From contig CANRIT010000004.1 of assembly GCA_947630745.1 (NCBI GenBank), positions 1 through 64,000 of the forward strand: a stretch of 64,000 nt of DNA, read 5' to 3'. How positions within the stretch are numbered: position 1 is the stretch's first letter; each line of letters opens with the position of its first letter. Origin of the DNA: an uncultured Clostridia bacterium. GTDB taxonomy: Bacteria > Bacillota > Clostridia > Christensenellales > UBA1242. Under the pieces are notes generated by a model. That model saw only the letters and a list, made by a program, of their open reading frames with translations. It had not been told where the DNA came from and searched no databases. The position numbers and the translations under genes were made by a program. This document shows, piece by piece, positions 26,601 through 35,500 of the stretch.

Positions 26601-28226
26601 CGCCAAAATTATAAGGGTGTTGTTCCAAACCTCGCCCTCGCACGGAGTTTTGCAATTGCTGCCGCACATCCCCCAGTTTACCCCATAAGTTTTGGCTTGG
26701 ATATGCCCCAGTTCGTGGAAAGTGCCCCAATTACCTTGTGTGGTTAGCGTTTCGTAGTTCATGCAAGTTCCAAACCAACCATATGGCTGCGCGGCAAACG
26801 AAGAATTTAACGCCACCGCCTCGCCAGCTGGAACGTGAATGTCGTATGCCATGGTTATGTTGTAGTTGTATGCCCTGCCGTTTAGTGAAGAATTTATTGC
26901 AAACACCGAGTGCCAAAAATATGCAACCTTTTCTATATCATCACAATTTTTCATGTAGTCAGCAAGCCCAATAAGTTGCCCATTTTCAACATCAAGCGTG
27001 GCAATAAGACCGGGTGCGGATTTTAAGTATTTATCAAATTCGTCCTTTGTGGTTACACCCAAAATAAAGTGCGGGGTTTCAACCGCGCCTGTGATTGTTA
27101 AATTTACAACCGAACTTGTTGGCTGCAAATATAACGGCCCGCCATAGATGCTACCAATTTCATACTCGCCGTCATGAGTAAATTCAAAGGATGAGCCCAT
27201 GCAAGGTACTTTTTGGTTTTGCCATTGCCACTGCCCTTGAAGTTTAAAGTCAAATTTGTTGTAGTTAGGTTGAGTCCCTTTGGCTTGTGCGCTTTTTGCC
27301 TCTTCAATAAGCACGGTGTCCCAATATTTAAAATATTTTTCTGTGCTGCTAAGCCCATTATATTCCGCATGCTGGTTTGGATTAAATCCGTCTGGAAAAC
27401 CGCCATCATATGCAAGCGAATCTTGCTGGTGTGTGGTTAATTTAACAACTTCGCCTTCTTTTATGCCCGAAATAACCACAGTTGCAACTTCGCCCGGCGC
27501 AAGATAAAGTCCGGTTGTTAACGGCGAATTATATATTGGGTCGGATATAATCTTTTTGCTGACCGCCTTGGCAGTTTTATCGATTTCGCCATAAATTCCG
27601 TCAGCGGCTGGATGCTTTTTTAAAAAATCTTTTAACTGGTTGCCTTCTAGCATTGTGTTTATTTTTGTTCTGTAATACCACGCTTGGCGCAACAGCATAT
27701 ATTTTTCAAAATTGGAAAAGATTTGTGGATTCTTGTCCTTGCTGTTGTTAAGCCCGCGCATTGGGTATCTTGGGTTTTGTATGTCGCCAATTTGGTTGCC
27801 AGTTTTGCCGTCCAAATTAAAATCTATCTTTGCTTTGTCTTGCCCCTCGCCTTGATAAAATTCGCCCGTAGTTGGGTCAATAAACTGGAATGTGTCGCTC
27901 AACACGCCCGGTGTGGTCCTTTCAACCGCCCTATTTGTAACTTCCATATAAGGTTCGCGGATGGTTACCCTGCGCCCTTGCATATCTTCAAAACTTTTAC
28001 GCGACAGCCCCTCAGACAAATCTTCTGGGCGAATAACACCTTCGCTTTGCAAATCGTCCGGCTGCTGAGTTTGGGTGGCGGCATTTGACACTCCGTCAAA
28101 CAAAAAGCAATTTTTTATTGCCAAACCAAAACTTGCAAACATGGTGCAACAAACCAGCATTGTGCAAATAAGCGCGCACAAAATGCGATTTTTTTGCTTT
28201 AAACTTTGCCTCTGTTTTTTACGCAT
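23625..28226 (-). CDS. Secreted, membrane-anchored M60-like gluzincin with discoidin-like and BspA-type LRR regions
   Basis: Signal peptide; WGTFHELGHIQ...CEGEVWNN (HExxH..E..NN); F5/8C-like segment; DUF285-like repeats (SMFSGCKSLTKLNLSTF); C-terminal TM + RKKKKSKHK. Confidence 0.85.
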   Translation of the reverse strand: MRKKQRQSLKQKNRILCALICTMLVCCTMFASFGLAIKNCFLFDGVSNAATQTQQPDDLQSEGVIRPEDLSEGLSRKSFEDMQGRRVTIREPYMEVTNRAVERTTPGVLSDTFQFIDPTTGEFYQGEGQDKAKIDFNLDGKTGNQIGDIQNPRYPMRGLNNSKDKNPQIFSNFEKYMLLRQAWYYRTKINTMLEGNQLKDFLKKHPAADGIYGEIDKTAKAVSKKIISDPIYNSPLTTGLYLAPGEVATVVISGIKEGEVVKLTTHQQDSLAYDGGFPDGFNPNQHAEYNGLSSTEKYFKYWDTVLIEEAKSAQAKGTQPNYNKFDFKLQGQWQWQNQKVPCMGSSFEFTHDGEYEIGSIYGGPLYLQPTSSVVNLTITGAVETPHFILGVTTKDEFDKYLKSAPGLIATLDVENGQLIGLADYMKNCDDIEKVAYFWHSVFAINSSLNGRAYNYNITMAYDIHVPAGEAVALNSSFAAQPYGWFGTCMNYETLTTQGNWGTFHELGHIQAKTYGVNWGMCGSNCKTPCEGEVWNNTLIILAYSMLCNMDPRVIGVEHGEFVHPYTSVNKTLNLPKVNDYHDYNNTDQAHFAQLSLYSTLIHSFGPERFIDFFYTYKVNSSYCANARADFIYRIGLVDHVNILDWINTNYHGNVNTYSDFTSEQLQFLNSLPTFYPIAYEWANGIDGNETARKYDVDGKFSTIFDLSKKSFASYKDFTILEVTKPLYGEIEYDENEQKAVYTPPKQVTENDQFDIVVSTLGGRIVTLNVRMRLVYNGAHVEVFKLDSDTPTSTPIENVIASQKDAQPFRTEESAIAGKASFTNSDKEYYHIQFSFKATKAGLHRFTARGDDAKIVYFKKDGQYITRGDGKIKYSGVNSNYFTPANGDNHFADVTLEVGDVVEIDCHLINWGGKGFVNVGVILPGQETVVDIPAENIINTRVSASELEQTKQFKGWQPQFMDSIKDTSIDSVEQKDDWKVLKSPTAQPNDGQGQDALIDGDTKTFFHSRYSPSKLPLPHEFVIDCAKNISVNYFDIVRRTNGNDRITELSLYAAPDNQQDGIPDDSEFKPLFVGAVENPNAGTYRIKFDEQEIRFFKLVVTKNDDQTVIRELSAGRAVDLGKTVKPKNFQKENSGFAENSSNGKLSTQTRGAYYVFEFLGSGFDIFADTDLNYGSASVYLDENKVGEINLADSQILNKCVFTKRDLPLTNHTVKIVTDTNKKFNISFINVDYSTPVDEADYPSSDFGDLSPLTFSTEWRTQVKNYKTLTDIDFVKAVPENYVDTYVRINKHIFVYAHAQDKNKIAFVYPGKIVAPSDSSSLFAGCSALKQINFANFDTTNMLFATSMFSGCKSLTKLNLSTFNAQNLLYYGTLLQNCESLTELNLSSLTIKNSAQVSNMFKGCASLNKLVAPNVLDNSIQLPFHYIDQQINKRSTILAKQNAGHTLILHEEHPNVTHVDYVPATRSSDGVVEHYECRDCGAMLIDGKEVEAGAVVIRAKGYLDIIIPCVVVLVVTIGGLLAVATIRKKKKSKHK

Positions 28227-28317
28227 ACTCCACCCCGCTATATTAAAATTATTCTACCATAATTTGCAAAAAATGCAAGTGATTTTGCAAACTTTTTGTT
28301 GCGGATTTATAAAAAAA

Positions 28318-28338
28318 TAAACCCCAAACTGGGGATAA
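28318..28338 (-). terminator. Putative terminator of the YtxC-like gene
   Basis: CCCC-AAACT-GGGG followed by T-rich sequence on the minus strand. Confidence 0.5.
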
Positions 28339-28343
28339 TAAAA

Positions 28344-29096
28344 TTACGATTTCATAAAAATTTTTAGGCGGGACATAAAAATGTTGCTTAAAAAACTGAC
28401 CGCTTCGTACTGCTTGTCCTCGTTTAAATAGATGTCGATATAACTTGGGGCTTGGTTTAGCACGTTTGTTATAAGGTCAAGCGACGAGTGGCAGTCGGCA
28501 ATTTTTTTTATTTTGCCGTTTTTGTTTTCCATGTTGTAGACGCTGTAATTTTCCCCTTTGCAAACCACTTTTACTTTGTAGGCAAGGCTGTCCATAGTGT
28601 TTATTAAAAAGCGGATTACATCCAAAAAGGTGGACGAATTAAACAGTATTAAATTGTCGCTAGAAAGGGTTGCCAAATTATCCCAATGATTTTTAAGCGG
28701 GGACAAGCGAAACTCCAAAAAACTATCAATAAAAAAAGTTTGATTAAACACAATAATTTTGTTAAGCGCGCTTTCGTCAGTGGATTTATCAAAAAGCGCA
28801 AGCACCTTTATGTACGCACTAAATGCAAGTGACGAACAAAGCGGATTTTTTATTTTGTTTTTAAGGTATTCAATTTTGTAAATTTCTTCAATATATTCAA
28901 TTATTATCCCTTTAAGCATGCTTTCGCATTTGTCCATAAAGCCGTCTTCACACGCAAACAAAAGATATCTAAAATTGTTGTCGCTGTAACCGGTTAATAT
29001 GGTTTTGCAAAAATCAATTTTAGACTTTATTCGCTCGTGCAAAAACTGAATAATCTGTTTATTTTTTACCCCAGTTGCAAGGGCAATCTCTCTCAT
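28344..29096 (-). CDS. YtxC-like putative sporulation protein
   Basis: Pattern ALFDKSTDESALN..FFIDSFLEFRLSPLKNHWDNLATLSSDN..FLDVIRFLI resembles the YtxC family. Confidence 0.5.
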   Translation of the reverse strand: MREIALATGVKNKQIIQFLHERIKSKIDFCKTILTGYSDNNFRYLLFACEDGFMDKCESMLKGIIIEYIEEIYKIEYLKNKIKNPLCSSLAFSAYIKVLALFDKSTDESALNKIIVFNQTFFIDSFLEFRLSPLKNHWDNLATLSSDNLILFNSSTFLDVIRFLINTMDSLAYKVKVVCKGENYSVYNMENKNGKIKKIADCHSSLDLITNVLNQAPSYIDIYLNEDKQYEAVSFLSNIFMSRLKIFMKS

Positions 29097-29224
29097 AAAT
29101 ACCTCTACTTTATAATATGCAGTAAATTATATTTTACTCTTAAAAATTTTAGCATTTTTTGCAACATAAATTTTTGTGCGCTTACAAAAAACACAAGTCA
29201 AACATACAATGAATTGGAGGGAGT

Positions 29225-29371
29225 ATGCTATACAATTTTTATTTCCGCACTGGTTGCTGTGATTGCGTAACAATAAGCAACCTTTCAACCCCGCTTGTGG
29301 CGCAAACTTGTTGCAGATATCAGCCATTAAATTGCGCTTGCAGAAGTTTTAATTCGCTTTTATTTTTTTAG
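29225..29371 (+). CDS. Cys-rich 48-aa micro-ORF (candidate)
   Basis: ggaggga RBS 4-5 nt before ATG; MLYNFYFRTGCCDCVTISNLSTPLVAQTCCRYQPLNCACRSFNSLLFF, 7 Cys in CC.C / CC / C.C. Confidence 0.4.
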   Translation: MLYNFYFRTGCCDCVTISNLSTPLVAQTCCRYQPLNCACRSFNSLLFF

Positions 29372-29546
29372 AAAAAATATGCAAATTTTTTAAAAAACGC
29401 AAAAAATAACGCAAATTTTACAATTTTTTAACAAATTTTTAAATTTTTTTAATAATTTGATAAAAATTTCTAAAAATTCTTTAAGCCAAAAAACAAAAAA
29501 TTTGCGCGTCTTATTAATATATAAATATATCCTATATGGGCAAACA

Positions 29547-29577
29547 AAAAAGGGGCGGATGCCCCAATTTTTTAAAC
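29547..29577 (-). terminator. Terminator of the giant surface gene
   Basis: GGGGC-GGAT-GCCCC followed by a T-run on the minus strand. Confidence 0.75.
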
Positions 29578-32500
29578 GAGTGGACTTATGGTTTTGTAAT
29601 CCACATATTCGCATTTAACCAAAATGTCGCCTTGTTGAACAAACACGAAATCCCAATAGCCAACTCCGTCCGTTACGCGCTTAGTTATTTTAAATTGCGC
29701 TTGATGTTCGCCGTCAGTTATGGTAAAGCTGTTGCCGCTTAAATAAACATTGTAGCCGTCCGCAACAAGCACTTGCAAGTTGTTGTCAATAACAATTGTA
29801 AAGTCAGCAAAGTCGTTACCTGTCACGCGGATATATTTAAGTGCCGCCCTATTTTGCTCTGCGCCAATTTCTGCATAAATCGACATGGTCTGCTCGCTGC
29901 CAAAACTGCCTTGATAACTTCTGTTTCCGCCATTTTTAAGAGTTGTTGCTTCAACTGGCGTGCCTTTTTCAAGCTGGTCAAGCGTGTTGTAAACAAAGTT
30001 TTGCTGAGCAATATTAAAGTTGTGCGTGCCAACCATAATGCGGATTGCATTTTTAACCGAACTGCCATTTGATAAGGTTTCGTCCAGATAGTTTTTGTTT
30101 AATTCTACACTGAAGCTGTATGTGTTGCCTTTGTCGCTTGGCACTTCAATTGTGTTGCCCAGCCCAGAAATGGTCACCCTAAATTTGTTAAACCTTGCCG
30201 ACAAGCGAACTTCCACTGTTGTGCCTTTTACAAAGTACACCGGTCCGCCATACTGCAAGATACTGGTTGGGGTATCGTCAATGTATGTGTTGTAAATAAG
30301 TTCTTGGTAAATGTCCGACACAACAATCTGCATTGCGTACTTAATTTGGTGGTCAACTACAAGTGTTATTGCACCGCTGTCGCCCAACAAATTGTTAAGC
30401 AAATTTTGCCCAAGTTTAAAGGTGAACTGATCGCCAACAAACCTTTCCACCCCGTCTGGCGCTTCGCCGTCTAGGTAGAAATTTCCGTCAGCGTATGCGT
30501 AATATTTTTCGCTAGTTTCTTCAAGCTGCTTTTCAAAATAATAGCCATAAAATTCTTCATTAACAATGTTTTTTCCGCTTGCGTCAACCGGGCGCCGCGT
30601 TACAGTAACATCCATGCCTGCGTACGCGTTTGTTATAGATATAATTCCGCCATTTTGCGTCTCAGCCGACTGCGCACCCGCTTGCATGGTGTAGTTGCCA
30701 AGCATGCCGTCAATGTCAGTGTGGCTTGCATTCAAGTTAAGCGCAAACTTAACCTTTTCAAACACAAAGTGGTATTTGGTTGCCCCATCAGCCGCGTAGC
30801 TTTCTGACAATACAAGTTTGTTGTTTTCATCAAGTGGTCTGTCGTTTGCTGAATATAAGTTGTTGAAATTATTTATGCGATAACCAACATACCTATACCC
30901 CGCATAGGTATTTATTTCCACTTCAATTTTTCTACCTTTAAGCACGCGCAAACTTGTGCTTTCTGGCATGGTGGTTTCAAGTTCGGAAACAAGCGAATCA
31001 GCTTCAAACAAGCCAACTCCAAACACGCCGTACTGGTCGCCCGCCATCGCGCCTTCGCCCATCAAGGTGAAGTCGAAGAACACCATGCTGTTATCCGTCA
31101 TTTCAAAATAGAAATTTAGGTCAAGTTTGCCAAATGCGGTGTAGTCGTCAATTGAAACGACATCCGTGTACTCATATCCAACCTTGTCCGCATCCGACTT
31201 TGCACTGGTAAGCAAGTCGCGCCCATTAAGTTGCACGGTAAGCGAATAGTTGCGGTCAAATTCAAAGCCGTAGAATCCAACCTTTTTGCCCAAATACAAG
31301 CCGTCTGCATAAGGGTAAAGTTCAATCTCTGTATCTTCCGCAATCACACCCATCTCGATAAGCTGTGCAATATCCACCGATTTGGTTTCAATCTGTCTAC
31401 CATTGTCGTCGTACTCGTAAACATAGAAATTCACATTAAGGTCAAGTGGACGGGCAATAAATTTAATTTCAAGCAGATTTTCGCCTTCCAAACTTATTCT
31501 ATCCCCGCCAAATGACGATTGAATTTGATTGCCGTTTAGGAAGTATTCCACACCCGAATAATATGTGTTGGTGTACGATGCCACCATGCGGTTAGTTGAA
31601 AGCGCTGTTATGTAAAGTTTTTCAATCTGTTTAGTTCCGCGCGCGTTTGCAAAATAGGTAATGTCGTTTTCTACCACCGTACCTTGCTCGCCGTCAAGCT
31701 GGTAAATTTTGCTGTTATCCACTGCGGTTGACTGGCTTGATGTGCCGCCACCCACCGTGACATCAGAAACACGATTTGAAACGGTAACCGAACGCGAGTC
31801 GATATTAATATCGTTTTCGTCAACCAAGCCAACAATTTCAAGGGTTAAAAGCGGGGTCATGTCGTAGGCGTAGAATATTGTGCGGTCGTTTAAATTTACA
31901 ATCTGCCCTTCGCTGTAATTTACACGCATGGCAAGGTAGTTTGTAATGTTGTAAGACACGCCAACATCAAACCCATTCACTGCATATGGCAAAGCGTAAA
32001 CTCGCCTATCGTAATCTTTGACATTGTGGTTTGAATACATTTGCGCGTACGACACAACTGGGGTGTAAATTTTGCCATTGTAATCGTAAACATAAATTTC
32101 CCCACTTAAATCGTCCGTGCGCTCAATTTTGTTTAACCCATATTGCGTGTTATTTTCACCTAAACCGCTGTTTGGCTTTAACACAAATTGGTTTTTGCCC
32201 GATGCAAGCGAAACTTTTTGGTCGGTTTCAAACATAATTTCGTTGCCGTCTTCATCCACAAAATAGTTGTTGTCCGTCAAATCAACATATCTTATTTTTA
32301 CATCAAAATCTATCTCTTGTGTCATTATCCAAATTGTCCCAACTGGCTGGAAGCCCTCGTTAGGTATATCGAAATTGTTAACATAATTTACATCGACATT
32401 TGGCCGATAGAAGTGTTCCCTAAGCCAGGTGCCGTCCAATTCAAAACTGAATGTTTGGTTAAACGAGCCGTCCGCATTTTGCAAATCGTTTAAATGCGCA

Positions 32501-35500
32501 AGCGGCAAATCAAAGTTGAACACTGCTCGCCCATCCAAAAGTCCTGCTGCATGCAACACAAAAGGATATTCGTTGTAAAATTCGTAGCCAATATTTGCAC
32601 TGTAAGTTACACTAACGGTAGGCGTTTTGGTAACTTTCAACTCGGACAATTGTGAAAGTTGATTGTTCCAAACACCTTCCTCATAATCCAATTTGTATGT
32701 GCCAGATTTTGAATTTTGCCATTCTTGCCCGTTTTTATCCACTACATTAAAGTTAAATTGATAAATTAGTTCATTAAAGTAAACATAAGTCAAAATTTGT
32801 GCATTATGACCTAAGTCTGCGATTGCTGTTGCTTCCAATTTATACTTGTAAGACGCATCTGGCACATTGTCTTTAATTAGTTCCATTGATTCATAATTAT
32901 AAGATGTTCCATAAGTTGTAGTTTTGTCTGCCCTATAACCGATCATATGGTCATAATTGCCAGACTCCATAGCCATTGGGCTTGTGCTTTGGTCGCCCAT
33001 ATAAATATAGATGTCGCAGCCAGAATAAACGCTTAAATTCTTTGTAGAAATTTTCTCCGAAGCCTTGCTTATTTCCCATATAAAATTATCTTCATCAATT
33101 TTGTTAGCATCATATCTATACCAGTTGTATTTGCCGTTTTCCAACAAGCAGATATATGTGTTCCAACCATTGTCGCCTTGTGTTGAGTCAAGTGTGTCAA
33201 AAGTTTGTAAAATGATGTATCCACAATCTAAATTGAGAGCAAATTCTGTACCCATACTTTCTATACGTACCTGAACCGATTTGCGATAGAAATGATGAGC
33301 GAATGTAGGGACATCGGGGTTTGTTTTGTTTGTAGCACCCAAATAATAACTATACAACCAAACATTATTTAAACGCTGTGGAATGTAATTATCTTCAGTG
33401 ACCCTATAAGTACCTAAATATGTTTTGTATTTATAGTCATCATCACCAGTATAATATGTAAGCGCGTAATAATCTTTTGCAAACGCTGGCAAATTTGGAC
33501 TTTTGTTATTTACAATATAAACATAATATCCCGCCTCATCCTTATAAACATTAAGTAATAGTTTTGGATTAGGCAATGCATTTTCTTCTTGGGAATTAGT
33601 GATAGTTTCATAATCTTGGTAAGTTCTTGGATTTTTACTATATCTTGGACTTGATATATAGCTGTTATAAGTATTAACATAGTTTGCAAAATAATTTGTT
33701 ATATAATCTTCCGCAAAAGTGTAATTGTTTTGATTGTTAAAAGCATAATATGTAACATTTGGCAAGTTGTCCCAAATATACACATATGCGCTTGGTCCAC
33801 CCTCGCCTTTAATTGCAAAATAGGAATCTTTAGCATCTTGGTCAATTGCCAAACTATCTAAATCCAGCCCAGAATCGGTTAAATCCAAGTTCGCTCTATA
33901 GATATTTTCCAAATAATATGGTCTTACTGTAAGGCTATACTCGTAGTCACCATTGTTTACAAATGTATACTTAGTCCTTGGAATGTTGCGGTAATTATAT
34001 ATCGCCGCTGGCAAAATTGCTTTATCCGCATCTGTTATGTACGACCCATTGCTGTTGGTCATGTAGCAGAAGTATGCAAAAGTTTGCCCAGTGCTAACAA
34101 GCGCTGAAGTGTCGAAAGTGTACGCACTATCATATTCAACCTTGTATATCTGCCCATTATTGTTATTAATGCCAATTTTAACTGCTTGCCAACTTGGTGT
34201 CATGGTCAAGCTAAAGTCAATGCTGCCGTATCCCGCAAATGCGCCCGCAAGCGAAAGCACCATATCCCCCATTGAAGAATGGCTGCCGTCCGTTGTCGAT
34301 TGCGTGTAAAGCGAATCGATAGGCACAACAGTTTCGCCACCGTAGCTATTGTCCCAGCCAGTTGTGTCGCCGCTGTTCAGCCTAAACATTCCCTTGTTGC
34401 GGCTGTAAATTCCCCACAAATAATTTCCGCCTTCTTGGTAGATAATCATATAGCAGTCGCCATACTCGTCTGCCAAATCCAGCCTATCTTCTGGGAAGGT
34501 AATTTTTATTGTCCAGCCAGTAACTTTGTAGCCGTATTTGTAAACCACATACCAATAATTTCTGCTTTGTGAATTAAACGCCTTTACATCGCCAAACGTA
34601 CCAAAATCCGTTCGATTATAGAAAGCCGCGCCAGTTGATGCGTAGTTTGTTGAAAAGAAGCTGTAATAACTCTCTTCTGTGATATTAAAGTTGACCGAAT
34701 CCGCATACGTAAGCCCCGAACCTTTTTGGCTGTTTACACCCGCGTAATAGTGGTCGGCTGAGCCATTTGTATTTCTTTCCACATCGCTTGTGTCGTTAAG
34801 GATTGTTAAATTATACTCTGGCATCTCGCGCAATTTAAAGGTTAAAATTTGCTCGCCGTCCACCCACTCTGAGTCGCCATAACTATAATACAGCAAGGTA
34901 GTTAATAAATACATGTTGCAAACTTCGCCATTATAATTTATGCGCAACTTTTTGCTGTAAACCAAATTCCAACAAACCGCTCCTTGGTCTGCGCTGCCTT
35001 GAAGTGTGAGGTTGCCAAAATTGTTATCGGTCGCACTAACCTTGTCGTTGCCAACCACCTTGTTGTCTTTTACAAACACTGCCCAGCCCCAAGTGCGATT
35101 GTTCACTTCCGGCCTAGTCAGCTCCAAATTGTTTGAGGTGATGTTGAATTGCTGCTCAGCCGTCACCTCCGCATTTTCAATCCCCTCCGCCTTAATGGTG
35201 TAGGTGATAAGCGAATATATCGCACTTACATATTTGATTTGTGTGCTATTTTTAAACCCACAACTAGAATAATTCAACACTGGGTAAGATTGTCCATCCT
35301 CCGCAGTAATCATTCCGCTGTGTTCAGTCCCTCGTCCTGAAGAGCTATAAACAATTTCTCTATAATGCCAGCCTTCAAATTTGTATCCCAAAATGTTAGG
35401 TGCTATTATATATCCTTTGTCCTGCCCCCTTGCCTCGGATGGCACTTCATCGCCCTCATACAACAAGGCAATGCTATGCCCAAGCGACAAATTGAATGGG

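Noticed and set aside
29127-29327. 66-aa Cys-containing minus-strand ORF opposite the micro-ORF
   Set aside because: No RBS upstream; the plus-strand ORF has the better initiation signal.
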